DNA of 64,000 nucleotides, from NCBI GenBank assembly GCA_014169315.1, contig AP022133.1:2976001-3040000 (forward strand), given 5' to 3'. This stretch comes from Enterobacter cloacae (lineage in GTDB: Bacteria; Pseudomonadota; Gammaproteobacteria; Enterobacterales; Enterobacteriaceae). This document shows, piece after piece, positions 1-9,497 of the stretch. A program made the translations under genes and the position numbers. The notes below the pieces were generated by a model that saw only the letters and a program-made list of their open reading frames with translations, made no database searches and was not told the DNA's origin. Positions within the stretch are counted from its first letter, which is position 1; each line of letters begins with the position of its first letter.

Positions 1-305
1 AAAGCCCGCTGATCGTCGACGAAGGTCGCTTCCAGGCGAGCTGGCGCAGTAAACTACTGGATCTCACTCCTGCCGAGTTCCGCCTGCTGAAAACCCTCTC
101 CCACGAGCCGGGGAAAGTATTCTCCCGCGAACAGCTGCTGAACCACCTGTATGACGATTATCGCGTCGTCACCGACCGCACCATCGACAGCCATATCAAA
201 AACCTGCGTCGCAAGCTGGAAGCTCTTGACCCCGATCAGTCATTTATTCGCGCGGTGTATGGCGTGGGATATCGGTGGGAAGCAGATGCGTGCAGGATTG
301 TCTAA
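1..305 (+). CDS. baeR: Two-component response regulator BaeR, C-terminal part (5' end outside the window)
   Basis: BaeR is the DNA-binding regulator of the BaeSR envelope-stress system, which induces mdtABCD and spy. The open frame starts at base 3 and ends at the stop at 303-305. The visible part is an OmpR/PhoB winged-helix effector domain: [12 protein letters not shown], then a recognition region around [16 protein letters not shown], and the wing sequence [10 protein letters not shown]. The end, WEADACRIV, matches the E. coli protein as I remember it. The receiver domain lies upstream of the window. E. coli has yegP between baeR and yegQ; it is not present here. Confidence 0.95.
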   Translation, partial: SPLIVDEGRFQASWRSKLLDLTPAEFRLLKTLSHEPGKVFSREQLLNHLYDDYRVVTDRTIDSHIKNLRRKLEALDPDQSFIRAVYGVGYRWEADACRIV

Positions 306-688
306 CGTAGCCAGACGCGTTTAAGGATAAACCCTGAGTAAAAGCGGCAGTTGTTAGCTAAAAGAACAGACACTGCGCAGAGCACATTGCTGGAAAAAAA
401 AACGCGGTTTGCTTTATAAAGCGTCTTGATTTTGTTGGAAAACTGGTGAGGGGTGCGCTCTGTCTTTTCATGGTGTTACCCTTCGCTGTTCCCCTGGATC
501 CGACATATGGGCTTTACCATTACTGGCAATATCGCAAAACCGCCTGATAACAGGCACCGCTAAGCGACCAAAAGGTTTACCTCCCCGCTCCGCAGCGCTA
601 CAATACCCGCCCTTAAAGTAGGGGATCATCCCCTTACCGCGACACCGTGTGTACGCGGATCTGACCTGTCATCAGAACGAGAACAAAC
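306..688. other. Intergenic region baeR-yegQ; no gene seen apart from a promoter
   Basis: No convincing reading frame was found in these 383 bases. A strong promoter-like element lies at 576-604. The rest is moderately GC-rich without clear repeats. It occupies the position of yegP in E. coli, and no recognisable remnant of that gene is visible. Confidence 0.5.
576..604 (+). promoter_or_regulatory. Candidate sigma-70 promoter of yegQ
   Basis: TTTACC (576-581) and TACAAT (599-604) are separated by exactly 17 bases. The start codon at 689 would give a leader of about 78 bases. Called by sequence match only. Confidence 0.6.
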
Positions 689-2050
689 ATGTTTAAACCG
701 GAACTCCTTTCCCCGGCGGGAACGCTGCAAAATATGCGTTACGCTTTCGCTTATGGTGCCGACGCCGTTTACGCGGGCCAGCCGCGCTACTCGCTGCGCG
801 TGCGCAACAACGAATTCAACCACGAGAACCTGCAGCTCGGCATCAATGAAGCGCATGAGCTGGGCAAAAAATTCTACGTCGTTGTTAACATTGCGCCGCA
901 CAACGCCAAGCTGAAAACGTTCATCCGTGACCTGAAGCCGGTAGTGGATATGGGGCCGGACGCGCTGATCATGTCAGACCCGGGTTTAATCATGCTGGTG
1001 CGGGAGAACTTCCCGGAAATGGATATTCACCTCTCCGTGCAGGCCAACGCCGTAAACTGGGCGACGGTGAAATTCTGGAAGCAGATGGGGCTCACCCGCG
1101 TCATTCTGTCTCGCGAACTTTCCCTCGAAGAGATTGAAGAGATCCGCACCCAGGTGCCGGATATGGAAATCGAGATCTTCGTCCACGGTGCGCTGTGCAT
1201 GGCCTACTCTGGCCGCTGCCTGCTTTCTGGCTATATCAACAAGCGCGACCCGAACCAGGGAACCTGTACCAACGCCTGCCGCTGGGAATATAACGTCCAG
1301 GAAGGCAAAGAAGATGACATCGGTAATATCGTGCATAAACACGAACCGATCCCGGTCACTAACGTTGAGCCTACACTGGGCGTCGGCGCACCGACCGACA
1401 GCGTGTTTATGATTGAAGAAGCCAAACGTCCTGGCGAGTACATGACCGCCTTTGAAGACGAGCACGGCACCTACATCATGAACTCCAAAGACCTGCGCGC
1501 CATCGCACACGTTGAACGTCTGACCCAGATGGGCGTGCATTCGCTGAAAATCGAAGGCCGCACCAAGTCCTATTACTACTGCGCGCGTACTGCACAGGTG
1601 TACCGTAAAGCCATCGACGATGCTGCTGCCGGTAAACCATTCGATACCAGCCTGCTGGAAACGCTGGAAGGTCTGGCGCATCGCGGTTACACCGAAGGCT
1701 TCCTGCGTCGTCACACGCACGACGACTACCAGAACTACGAGCACGGCTATTCAGTTTCAGAGCGCCAGCAGTTTGTTGGTGATTTCACCGGCGAGCGCAA
1801 AGGCGCACTGGCCGCCGTCGCCGTGAAGAACAAGTTCACCAAAGGCGACAGCCTGGAGCTGATGACCCCGCAGGGCAACATGAACTTCACGCTGGAGCAT
1901 CTGGAAAACGGCAAAGGTGAAGCGATTACCGTTGCACCTGGCGATGGACATACCGTCTGGCTGCCGGTTCCGGAAGAAGTGGAGCTGAAATTTGCGCTGC
2001 TGATGCGTAATTTCGACGGCGAAAGCACCCGTAACCCGCACAGCAAGTAG
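689..2050 (+). CDS. trhP: tRNA hydroxylation protein TrhP (YegQ), peptidase U32 family
   Basis: This U32-family protein takes part in prephenate-dependent 5-hydroxylation of uridine 34 in tRNAs, the route to cmo5U/mcmo5U, in parallel with oxygen-dependent TrhO. At 453 residues it has the usual length. The start MFKPELLSPAGTLQNMRYAF and the glycine-rich ADAVYAG segment are typical. The family cysteine cluster is visible around residues 170-195 (CMAYSGRCLLSGY, then GTCTNACRWEY) and probably holds an Fe-S cluster. It is a single cytoplasmic gene between baeR and the cyaR sRNA, as in E. coli. Many databases still label the family as a collagenase-like peptidase, which is misleading for this member. 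Confidence 0.95.
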   Translation: MFKPELLSPAGTLQNMRYAFAYGADAVYAGQPRYSLRVRNNEFNHENLQLGINEAHELGKKFYVVVNIAPHNAKLKTFIRDLKPVVDMGPDALIMSDPGLIMLVRENFPEMDIHLSVQANAVNWATVKFWKQMGLTRVILSRELSLEEIEEIRTQVPDMEIEIFVHGALCMAYSGRCLLSGYINKRDPNQGTCTNACRWEYNVQEGKEDDIGNIVHKHEPIPVTNVEPTLGVGAPTDSVFMIEEAKRPGEYMTAFEDEHGTYIMNSKDLRAIAHVERLTQMGVHSLKIEGRTKSYYYCARTAQVYRKAIDDAAAGKPFDTSLLETLEGLAHRGYTEGFLRRHTHDDYQNYEHGYSVSERQQFVGDFTGERKGALAAVAVKNKFTKGDSLELMTPQGNMNFTLEHLENGKGEAITVAPGDGHTVWLPVPEEVELKFALLMRNFDGESTRNPHSK

Positions 2051-2083
2051 TTAATCAGGGGGATTTTTTCGCGCCGGGATAAT

Positions 2084-2128
2084 TCTTAGAATCGGATCAC
2101 ATACCGCTTCGCTCAATAAGGGTATTAT
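2084..2128 (+). promoter_or_regulatory. cyaR promoter with CRP half-site
   Basis: A -10 box TATTAT lies at 2123-2128, seven bases before the sRNA start. TCACA at 2097-2101 is a good CRP half-site; its partner TTAGA (2086-2090) is weak. The dyad centre is about 42 bases before the start, the class II position. CyaR is known to be activated by cAMP-CRP in E. coli and Salmonella. Confidence 0.65.
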
Positions 2129-2135
2129 CCTCTCC

Positions 2136-2221
2136 GCTGAAAAACATAACCCATAAATGCTAGCTGTACCAGGAACCACCTCCTTAGCCTGCGTAATCTC
2201 CCTTACGCGGGCTTATTTTTT
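2136..2221 (+). ncRNA. cyaR: CyaR (RyeE) Hfq-dependent small RNA
   Basis: CyaR is a roughly 87-nt Hfq-binding sRNA that represses ompX, luxS, nadE and yqaE by pairing through an unstructured region. The sequence is nearly identical to the E. coli RNA: it begins GCTGAAAAACATAACCC, contains the pairing core ACCACCTCCTTA, and ends in a terminator hairpin (GCGTAA...TTACGC region, about 2189-2208) followed by a T run at 2215-2221. It sits directly downstream of yegQ, its conserved place. Confidence 0.95.
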
Positions 2222-2345
2222 ATCTATAGTCCCCCGCCGATACAAGAGCTTTAGCAGTATCGGAGGGTGTCTGACGCTTCGAATGTAAAATTCATGTAAA
2301 ATGTCTGGTAACGCTTAGTTGAGAATATCAAAAGGATCCTGAGAA

Positions 2346-3110
2346 ATGAGCAACTATATTTCTGAAGCGCTTGGTGATTACAAAGCATATTTGCTAGTAT
2401 TTTTCGCGCTGTTATTTTTTATGAAATTACCAAGCATCAGTTTCTTTACGGGACTGATTCTAAAATTATTTCGAATTAAGTACTCAGATAAAGAGTACTG
2501 CGAATATGATGAAAAAATTTACAACCAGCAGTTATTTAGACTAAAAAATGGCGTGAGAGTAGCGTCAACTGACGATGCAAAATTAATATCCACGGCCCTG
2601 AATGAAGGAAAAATTGAACGATCAACATTGCGTTTCACAGGGCTGTTTGGCGCGGTGGGCGTCAAAAGAACGATGCGGCTAGAGGCTGTCAGCACGATGT
2701 TTTTTGGTGTTCTGTTCATTATCACCGCATGTGGCATCCTCTATGATGCACCGTACATGAAAGCAGGTTATGTCACATACAATATCAGCGATAGCGAAAA
2801 ATTATATATTTCTAAATACCGTGTATATGATAAAAGGAACAACCACTCCTGGAATAAAATTGAATGCATGGACATCATCAAAAATTCAGCGTCTGCTCAA
2901 TACCTTAAAGATGCATGCATTTATATCACAACTGATGATGGCGATCTTCGTGCAGAATTACAAGATGCAATCAACTCTGAAACAACCGGGAAAAAGGTGC
3001 TTGCTGGACTCATCACCATACTGTTTGCTACAGGTGGGTTGATAATGGTAGGTTTCAATAATTTCCTTAATTTAAATAAAACCGTATGTGATTTAAAAGG
3101 TATTCGATAG
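2346..3110 (+). CDS. Unknown membrane protein, 254 residues
   Basis: I do not recognise a function; it may belong to an uncharacterised DUF family. The protein has three probable membrane segments, near residues 15-40, 118-135 and 222-240, separated by soluble stretches. The middle part (about 140-215) holds two cysteines in [13 protein letters not shown] and YLKDACIY and is probably outside the membrane. A ribosome-binding site (AAGGAT) precedes the ATG. Its GC content is clearly below that of yegQ and yegS, which suggests later acquisition. It stands alone between cyaR and yegS, where E. coli has unrelated prophage-type genes. Confidence 0.7.
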   Translation: MSNYISEALGDYKAYLLVFFALLFFMKLPSISFFTGLILKLFRIKYSDKEYCEYDEKIYNQQLFRLKNGVRVASTDDAKLISTALNEGKIERSTLRFTGLFGAVGVKRTMRLEAVSTMFFGVLFIITACGILYDAPYMKAGYVTYNISDSEKLYISKYRVYDKRNNHSWNKIECMDIIKNSASAQYLKDACIYITTDDGDLRAELQDAINSETTGKKVLAGLITILFATGGLIMVGFNNFLNLNKTVCDLKGIR

Positions 3111-3244
3111 CGTATCAACAGTGGGTAAAGGAACACAGGATGCCTCATCCCATTGGATGGGTTCCAGCTTTCATCCTGTTCCTACCCGCGTTTTTCCTCC
3201 CTGCGATACACTTTTTGATAACGCTACAAAAGGGAGCAGCGCGG

Positions 3245-4144
3245 ATGGCAACGTATCCAGACAGTTTATTGATTCTGAACGGCAAGAGTGCCAGTAATGA
3301 CATACTGCGCCAGGCGGTGGTCGATTTGCGGGAAGATGGTGCCCACATTCACGTACGGCTCACGTGGGAAAAAGGCGATGCCGCGCGGTATGTTGCCGAA
3401 GGCGTACAGTTGGGCGTCAACACGATTATTTCTGGCGGTGGTGACGGCACCATCAACGAGATAGCGACGGCCCTGATCGGCCTGAACGTGGACACACGCC
3501 CGGTGATGGGTATTTTACCGCTCGGTACAGCAAATGATTTTGCCACCAGCGCGGGGATACCGGAGGATCTGAGTAAAGCGCTACAGCTTGCCATTCTCGG
3601 GAAAGCAACCGCAGTCGATATTGCACAGGTAAACGATAAAACCTGCTTTATCAATATGGCGACGGGCGGATTTGGTACGCGCATTACCAGTGAAACACCG
3701 GAAAAGCTGAAGGCGGCACTGGGCGGCATTTCCTATCTCATCCACGGTCTGATGCGAATGGATACCCTGAAACCCGATCGCTGCGAAATTCACGGGGATG
3801 ATTTTTACTGGCAGGGTGATGCGCTGGTGATCGGGATCGGTAACGGTCGTCAGGCGGGCGGTGGGCAACAGCTTTGCCCGGAGGCGCTGATCAATGATGG
3901 CTTACTGGCACTGCGCATTTTCACCGGTGACGGGCTGCTGCCAGCACTGTTTACCACCCTCACCCAACCGGAGAAAAGCCCGAACATCATTGATGGGCAA
4001 TCCGCCTGGTTTGAGGTGAATGCGCCGCACGGAATGACTTTTAACCTTGATGGCGAACCGTTGAGCGGGAAACGGTTCCGAATTGCGGTTGTACCAGGAG
4101 CGTTGCAGTGTCGATTGCCACCAGATTGTATGCTGCTGCGCTGA
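3245..4144 (+). CDS. yegS: Lipid kinase YegS
   Basis: YegS is a diacylglycerol-kinase-fold protein that phosphorylates lipids such as phosphatidylglycerol in vitro. It is 299 residues from the ATG at 3245; upstream in-frame codons would add a hydrophobic leader not found in the family, and GGGAGC just before this ATG supports it. The nucleotide-binding signature [15 protein letters not shown] lies near residues 60-75, GTANDFATS near 97-105 and NGRQAGGG near 200. The protein ends with the usual beta-sandwich domain. It converges on fbaB with a REP-like palindrome between them. Confidence 0.93.
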   Translation: MATYPDSLLILNGKSASNDILRQAVVDLREDGAHIHVRLTWEKGDAARYVAEGVQLGVNTIISGGGDGTINEIATALIGLNVDTRPVMGILPLGTANDFATSAGIPEDLSKALQLAILGKATAVDIAQVNDKTCFINMATGGFGTRITSETPEKLKAALGGISYLIHGLMRMDTLKPDRCEIHGDDFYWQGDALVIGIGNGRQAGGGQQLCPEALINDGLLALRIFTGDGLLPALFTTLTQPEKSPNIIDGQSAWFEVNAPHGMTFNLDGEPLSGKRFRIAVVPGALQCRLPPDCMLLR

Positions 4145-4151
4145 ATGAATT

Positions 4152-4178
4152 GCCGGGTAGCGGTTAGCCTGACCCGGC
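4152..4178. repeat. REP-like palindrome
   Basis: GCCGGGT (4152-4158) pairs with ACCCGGC (4172-4178) around a GC-rich loop. The form matches enterobacterial REP units, and a second copy lies at 21393-21420. It sits between the convergent ends of yegS and fbaB, the usual REP location, and may help stabilise or terminate transcripts. Confidence 0.6.
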
Positions 4179-4221
4179 CTGTATTTTGCGCCTTCTCCCG
4201 TGTCGGAGAAGCGTCAGTTTT

Positions 4222-5274
4222 TTAAGCAATCGTCACTTTGCTGTCCAGATACACGTCCTGAACCGCATTGATCAGCTTCACGCCGTCAGCCATCGATTTT
4301 TTAAACGCCTTACGGCCAAGGATCAGCCCCATACCACCCGCGCGTTTGTTGATAACCGCCGTACGTACCGCGTCTGAGAGATCGGTTTCCCCCCCCGCCG
4401 CACCGCCGGAGTTAATAAGCCCCGCGCGTCCCATATAGCAGTTCGCCAGTTGGTAACGCACCAGATCGATGGGGTTATCGGTGGTCAGTTTGCTGTAAAC
4501 ACGATCATCGGTGTAACCGAAGTTCACCGCCTTATAGCCGCCGTTATTCTCGGCCATTTTCTGCTTCACAATGTCTGCGCCAATGGTTGCCGCCAGGTGG
4601 TTCGCCTGGCCGGTCAGGTCGGCAGATACATGGTAATCCACGCCATCTTTTTTGAACGCATTATTACGCAAATACGCCCAAAGCACGGTAACCATCCCGA
4701 GTTCATGCGCGCGCTCAAACGCAGCGGAGATCTCTTCAATCTGGCGGCGCGACTGCTCAGAACCGAAATAGATGGTCGCCCCGACGGCCACCGCGCCCAT
4801 ATTGAACGCCTGTTCTACGCTGGCATACAGGGTCTGGTCGTATTCGGTTGGGTAGCTCAGGGTTTCATTGTGGTTCAGCTTAACGAGGAACGGAATACGG
4901 TGAGCGTAACGGCGCGATACCGAAGCCAGCACGCCATAGGTCGACGCCACGCAGTTACAGCCTGCTTCAATTGCCAGCTCAACGATGTTCTTCGGATCGA
5001 AATACAGCGGGTTGGCCGCAAACGATGCGCCAGCAGAATGCTCAACGCCCTGGTCAACCGGCAAAATAGAGAGATACCCGGTGCCTCCCAGCCGCCCGGT
5101 ATTGTAGAGCGTCTGCATATTTCGCAGTACCGCAGGCGGACGATTGTTATCCACCATCACACGGTCAACGTAGTCGTGGCCAGGCAGGTAGAGTTTGTCG
5201 GCTGGAATGGTCATACAACGATGCTGTAAAAGGCTGTCGGCATCTTTGCCAAGCAACTGTGCAATATCAGTCAT
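4222..5274 (-). CDS. fbaB: Class I fructose-bisphosphate aldolase FbaB
   Basis: FbaB is the metal-independent Schiff-base aldolase that cleaves or forms fructose 1,6-bisphosphate, mainly in gluconeogenic conditions. The protein is 350 residues from the ATG at 5274, the same as E. coli; a further upstream ATG would add 12 residues that the family lacks. The DhnA-type barrel is evident: [17 protein letters not shown], then [11 protein letters not shown], the lysine segment [14 protein letters not shown], and the phosphate-binding [16 protein letters not shown]. It is divergent from yegT. E. coli fbaB is Cra-controlled; I did not locate a convincing Cra site here. Confidence 0.96.
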   Translation of the reverse strand: MTDIAQLLGKDADSLLQHRCMTIPADKLYLPGHDYVDRVMVDNNRPPAVLRNMQTLYNTGRLGGTGYLSILPVDQGVEHSAGASFAANPLYFDPKNIVELAIEAGCNCVASTYGVLASVSRRYAHRIPFLVKLNHNETLSYPTEYDQTLYASVEQAFNMGAVAVGATIYFGSEQSRRQIEEISAAFERAHELGMVTVLWAYLRNNAFKKDGVDYHVSADLTGQANHLAATIGADIVKQKMAENNGGYKAVNFGYTDDRVYSKLTTDNPIDLVRYQLANCYMGRAGLINSGGAAGGETDLSDAVRTAVINKRAGGMGLILGRKAFKKSMADGVKLINAVQDVYLDSKVTIA

Positions 5275-5439
5275 AGCTATGCTCCCGTAGCGTGTTATCC
5301 AAACCCACATTTTCGCGGGCAGACTAAGCCTGGTACCGACTTAACCGATTTTCCACCTTCTGCCATTTTTTTCAGCACAATCTGCTGGCTCGATTCTGGC
5401 ACAACAAAACTGTTACATTGATCAAACAATCACCACAAA

Positions 5440-5468
5440 GGTATTTAAAAGGTATCATTGAATGGTAT
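5440..5468 (+). promoter_or_regulatory. Iterated GGTAT sites upstream of yegT (candidate YegW operators)
   Basis: GGTAT occurs at 5440-5444, 5451-5455 and 5464-5468, and a reversed copy (GTACC) follows at about 5478-5482. Starts are 11 and 13 bases apart, close to one helical turn. GntR/HutC regulators commonly bind GT-N(n)-AC sites of this kind, and the HutC-type yegW lies at the end of this gene block. Binding is inferred, not known. Confidence 0.35.
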
Positions 5469-5506
5469 GTTAAAGGAGTACCCTCTCTGACATGCAGGAT
5501 TAAACA

Positions 5507-6784
5507 ATGAAAACGAAAGTCCAACTGTCATTCATGATGTTTGTTGAATGGTTTATCTGGGGCGCATGGTTTGTACCGCTGTGGCTGTGGTTAAGCAAAA
5601 GCGGTTTTAGCGCCGGGGAAATTGGCTGGTCTTACGCCTGTACCGCGATTGCAGCGATCCTCTCGCCAATCCTGGTCGGTTCGCTGACCGACCGCTTCTT
5701 CGCCGCCCAGAAAGTGCTGGCAGTGCTGATGTTTGCCGGGGCTATTCTGATGTACTTTGCCGCACAGCAAACTCAGTTCAGCACCTTCTTCCCGCTGCTA
5801 CTGCTGTATTCCCTGACCTATATGCCTACCATCGCGCTGACTAACAGCATTGCCTTTGCCAACGTGGATGACGTCGAGGCCGATTTCCCGCGTATTCGCG
5901 TGATGGGCACGATTGGCTGGATAGCCTCCGGTCTGGCGTGCGGTTTCCTGCCGCAGATGATGGGCTATAGCGACATTTCGGATACCAATATCCCACTGCT
6001 GATGACGGCGGCCAGCTCTGCGCTGCTCGGCGTGTTTGCCCTGTTCCTGCCGGATACACCGCCGAAAAGTACCGGTAAACTCGATTTCAAAGTGATGCTG
6101 GGGCTGGATGCGCTGATCCTGTTGCGCGACAAAAACTTCCTGGTGTTCTTCTTCTGCTCGTTCCTGTTCGCCATGCCGCTGGCTTTCTACTACATCTTTG
6201 CCAACGGGTATCTCACCGAAGTGGGCATGAAAAACGCAACCGGCTGGATGACACTCGGCCAGTTCTCCGAAATCTTCTTTATGCTGGCGCTGCCGTTCTT
6301 CACCAAACGCTTTGGTATTAAGAAGGTCTTACTGCTGGGGCTTATCACCGCCGCCATCCGCTATGGTTTCTTTGTTTACGGTGGTGCGGAACAATACTTC
6401 ACTTACGCCCTGCTGTTCCTCGGCATTCTGCTGCACGGCGTGAGCTACGACTTCTACTACGTCACCGCGTATATCTACGTGGACAAAAAAGCACCGGTGC
6501 ATATGCGTACCGCTGCGCAGGGCTTGATCACGCTGTGCTGTCAGGGCTTTGGTAGCCTGCTGGGTTACCGCCTGGGCGGCGTGATGATGGAAAAAATGTT
6601 CGCATACAAAGAGCCGGTGAATGGGCTGACCTTCAACTGGGCCGGAATGTGGGCATTCGGAGGGATCATGATTGCTGTGATCGCCGTGCTGTTTATGCTG
6701 TTTTTCCGCGAATCGGATAAAGAGATCACCGCAATTGAGGTGGTTGATGGCGATACCGCGCTGACACAAGGGGAAGTTAAATGA
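5507..6784 (+). CDS. yegT: Nucleoside permease YegT (NHS family, MFS fold)
   Basis: This is a 425-residue inner-membrane transporter related to NupG and XapB, with about 12 membrane segments. The start MKTKVQLSFMMFVEWFIWGAWFVPLW is typical of the nucleoside:H+ symporter family, followed by GSLTDRFFAAQKVL in the first cytoplasmic loop. The stop overlaps the yegU start by four bases (ATGA), so yegTUV should be translated together. Its partners, an ADP-ribosylglycohydrolase homologue and a PfkB kinase, suggest uptake and phosphorylation of a nucleoside-like or ribosyl compound; the substrate is unknown. Confidence 0.93.
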   Translation: MKTKVQLSFMMFVEWFIWGAWFVPLWLWLSKSGFSAGEIGWSYACTAIAAILSPILVGSLTDRFFAAQKVLAVLMFAGAILMYFAAQQTQFSTFFPLLLLYSLTYMPTIALTNSIAFANVDDVEADFPRIRVMGTIGWIASGLACGFLPQMMGYSDISDTNIPLLMTAASSALLGVFALFLPDTPPKSTGKLDFKVMLGLDALILLRDKNFLVFFFCSFLFAMPLAFYYIFANGYLTEVGMKNATGWMTLGQFSEIFFMLALPFFTKRFGIKKVLLLGLITAAIRYGFFVYGGAEQYFTYALLFLGILLHGVSYDFYYVTAYIYVDKKAPVHMRTAAQGLITLCCQGFGSLLGYRLGGVMMEKMFAYKEPVNGLTFNWAGMWAFGGIMIAVIAVLFMLFFRESDKEITAIEVVDGDTALTQGEVK

Positions 6785-7785
6785 AACAAGAACGTGTTCT
6801 CGGTGCTCTTTACGGGCAGGCGTTAGGGGACGCAATGGGCATGCCGTCGGAGCTGTGGCCAAGAAAGCGCGTCAAAGCGCATTTCGGCTGGATTGACCGC
6901 TTCTTACCCGGCCCGGCAGAGAATAACGCGGCCTGCTATTTCAACCGCGCGGAGTTCACCGATGATACGTCGATGGCGCTGTGTCTGGCGGATGCGATTA
7001 TCGAATGCGACGGGCAGATTAACGCGGATGTCATCGGCAAACATATTTTGCGCTGGGCCGAGTCGTTCGATGCCTTTAACAAAAACGTGTTAGGCCCGAC
7101 CTCCAAAATTGCCCTCAACGCCATTCGCGATGGCAAACCGGTCAGCGAGCTGGAGAACAACGGCGTCACCAACGGGGCGGCGATGCGCGCCTCCCCGCTC
7201 GGCTGTCTGCTCCCGGCCACTCGCCTGGAGCACTTTGTTGAGCAGGTGGCGCAGGCTTCCAGCCCGACGCATAAATCGGATCTCGCCATTGCCGGTGCGG
7301 TGGTGATTGCCTGGGCGGTTTCACGCGCCATCGACGGCGAAAGCTGGCAGAACATCGTTACTGCCCTGCCCGGTATTGCCCGCTATGCACAGGAAGTGAA
7401 GACCACCACCTTCAGCGCATCACTTGCGGCACGTATTGAGCTGGCACTCAAAACCGTGCGTGAAGCCAACGGTACTGAATCCGCCAGCGAGCAGGTTTAT
7501 CAGCTTGTGGGGGCAGGAACCAGCACCATTGAGTCCGTTCCGGCGGCGATCGCAATGGTTGAACTGGCAGGCACTGACCCGAACCGCTGCGCAATTTTAT
7601 GCGCCAATCTGGGCGGCGATACGGACACCATCGGCGCAATGGCAACCGCAATCTGTGGCGCGCTGCACGGCGTACAGGCGATTAATCCGGCACTGAAGGA
7701 TGAACTCGACGCCGTTAACCAGCTCGACTTTGGTCATTACTGCGAAAAATTGCTGCACTACCGGGAGCAAAGGGAGGGCGTATGA
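6781..7785 (+). CDS. yegU: ADP-ribosylglycohydrolase family protein YegU
   Basis: The DraG/ARH-fold protein has 334 residues. Metal-ligand motifs are visible: GDAMGMPSELW near residue 17, FTDDTSMALCLADAI near 60, and the C-terminal GGDTDTIGAMATAICG near 278, which supply the acidic residues of the dinuclear magnesium site. Members hydrolyse N- or O-glycosidic ribosyl bonds; the natural substrate of YegU is not established. It overlaps yegT upstream and yegV downstream by four bases each. Confidence 0.93.
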   Translation: MKQERVLGALYGQALGDAMGMPSELWPRKRVKAHFGWIDRFLPGPAENNAACYFNRAEFTDDTSMALCLADAIIECDGQINADVIGKHILRWAESFDAFNKNVLGPTSKIALNAIRDGKPVSELENNGVTNGAAMRASPLGCLLPATRLEHFVEQVAQASSPTHKSDLAIAGAVVIAWAVSRAIDGESWQNIVTALPGIARYAQEVKTTTFSASLAARIELALKTVREANGTESASEQVYQLVGAGTSTIESVPAAIAMVELAGTDPNRCAILCANLGGDTDTIGAMATAICGALHGVQAINPALKDELDAVNQLDFGHYCEKLLHYREQREGV

Positions 7786-8735
7786 ATTCTTTTGCCCAAC
7801 GCCTTGAAACATTACGCGCCACGCGGCCAGTGACGGTGCTGGGGGCAGCGGTGATTGACGTTATCGCCGATGCTTACGCCCTGCCCTGGCGCGGATGTGA
7901 TATCGAGCTAAAACAGCAGGGCGTCAATATTGGCGGCTGCGCGCTCAATATTGCCATAGCCCTAAAACGGCTTGGCGTCACCGCGCAAAATGCGCTGCCC
8001 GTCGGCCACGGCGTGTGGGCAGATATTATTCGCAACGCAATGGCAAAGCAGGATCTGCACAGCGCCGTGGAAGCCGAAACAGGCGATAACGGCTGGTGTC
8101 TGGCGCTGGTGGAGCCAGACGGTGAGCGCACGTTTATGTCGTTTAGCGGCGTGGAGAACCAGTGGCAGCAATCCTGGCTTGATGCGCTTAACGTGCCGCA
8201 AAAAAGCCTGGTTTATTTGTCCGGCTATCAACTGGCATCGCCGTGCGGGGAGTTACTGACGGGCTGGCTGGAAGGGTTGCAGGAGGTGACCGCGTTTATC
8301 GATTTCGGCCCACGCATCGCAGATATTCCCGACGCGCTGATGGCGCGGATTATGGCCTGTAAACCCATTGTGTCGCTTAATCGCCAGGAGGCGCAAATTG
8401 CTGCCGGGCGGCTTGGTGTGGAGGTTGATGCGTTAGGTGCAACATGGCAACAACGTTTCGGTTCTGCGCTGATTGTACGTCACGACAAAGACGGTGCAGC
8501 CTGGTATGACGCTGACGATTCGGGTTATGTTCCGGCGTTTCCTGCTTCGGTGGTCGACACCATTGGCGCGGGTGACAGCCACGCTGGCGGTACGCTGGCC
8601 GGGCTGGCAGCAGGATGGTCACTGGCGGATGCAGTGCTGCTGGGCAATGCGGTTGCCGCCTGGGTGGTCAGCCACCGTGGCGGTGATTGCGCCCCTGCGC
8701 GCGGGGAATTACTCCTCGCACACAAAGACGTATAG
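7782..8735 (+). CDS. yegV: PfkB-family sugar/nucleoside kinase YegV
   Basis: A 317-residue ribokinase-like kinase. The N-terminal substrate-binding part includes GAAVIDVIAD and VNIGGCALNIAIALKRLG; the C-terminal PfkB signature DTIGAGDSHAGGTLAG near residue 260 carries the catalytic aspartate and anion hole. It is last in the yegTUV operon. Its last 27 bases overlap the end of yegW on the opposite strand, so the two transcripts are complementary at their 3' ends. The substrate is unknown. Confidence 0.93.
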   Translation: MNSFAQRLETLRATRPVTVLGAAVIDVIADAYALPWRGCDIELKQQGVNIGGCALNIAIALKRLGVTAQNALPVGHGVWADIIRNAMAKQDLHSAVEAETGDNGWCLALVEPDGERTFMSFSGVENQWQQSWLDALNVPQKSLVYLSGYQLASPCGELLTGWLEGLQEVTAFIDFGPRIADIPDALMARIMACKPIVSLNRQEAQIAAGRLGVEVDALGATWQQRFGSALIVRHDKDGAAWYDADDSGYVPAFPASVVDTIGAGDSHAGGTLAGLAAGWSLADAVLLGNAVAAWVVSHRGGDCAPARGELLLAHKDV

Positions 8736-9455
8736 ATCGCTGCGACAGTAGCTAATGCTGTACTCAATAGGCCGGTGCTGCTGGTCAAGCGCAACCTGCT
8801 TGATCACCAGCACCGGTATCTTTTCATCCATCTTAATATGGGCCTGAAATTCGCTGTCCGGCATGCGGGCACTGACGCGTGAACGGGTACGCTGCGGGAA
8901 GATGTTCTGACTGCGGAAGTAATCGTACAGCGAGATGCCGATGGCGTCCGGATCGGGAATTAGCCCGGCCGGAACCCAGGACTCTTCAATCGAGACGGCA
9001 TCATCATCAACATAGCGAATGCGCTTGAGCAAAAAGACGTCGCTTTCCGCCGCCACTGACAGCTGGTTTGCCACCTCTTCCGGGCATTTCACCACCCGTT
9101 TATTAACCCACAACGTGTTGGGCTTTTTGCCGCGCAGTACCACCTGCTGAGAAAACCCGCGTGCTTCCTTGAGCGAATATTCAAAGATGTTATTAATTTG
9201 CGTACCGTAACCCCGGGAGCGCGTCACCACGCCCTCTTCTTCCAGCGCCTGCATTGCTTTGCGCACGGTAATGCGTGACACACCCGTTAACTGACTCAGA
9301 TCGCGCTCGCCGGGCAGAATATTCCCGTGTTCAAGCACCCCGCTACGTACCGCGTTTTTTACCGTTTCGGCAAACTTCAGGTACAGCGGTGTGTTGTCCG
9401 GAGCGGCGATCCGTTCATTCAGTTGAGCAATTAACCGGGTATGCGCTTGTTCCAT
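8709..9455 (-). CDS. yegW: GntR/HutC-family transcriptional regulator YegW
   Basis: 248 residues: an N-terminal GntR winged helix (LPGERDLSQLTGVSRITVRK, about 45-65) and a C-terminal UTRA ligand-binding domain ending in IEYSISYCRSDLYVFV. HutC-type regulators are usually repressors released by a small effector, and the adjoining yegTUV operon is the obvious target. See the GGTAT repeats upstream of yegT. Confidence 0.93.
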   Translation of the reverse strand: MEQAHTRLIAQLNERIAAPDNTPLYLKFAETVKNAVRSGVLEHGNILPGERDLSQLTGVSRITVRKAMQALEEEGVVTRSRGYGTQINNIFEYSLKEARGFSQQVVLRGKKPNTLWVNKRVVKCPEEVANQLSVAAESDVFLLKRIRYVDDDAVSIEESWVPAGLIPDPDAIGISLYDYFRSQNIFPQRTRSRVSARMPDSEFQAHIKMDEKIPVLVIKQVALDQQHRPIEYSISYCRSDLYVFVCEE

Positions 9456-9497
9456 CTCTGTTTTCTCAGGCGTGGTGTTTCCTGCCAGTATACTGGC

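Noticed and set aside
306..688. Remnant of yegP between baeR and yegQ
   Set aside because: I looked for YegP-like motifs in all frames and saw none.
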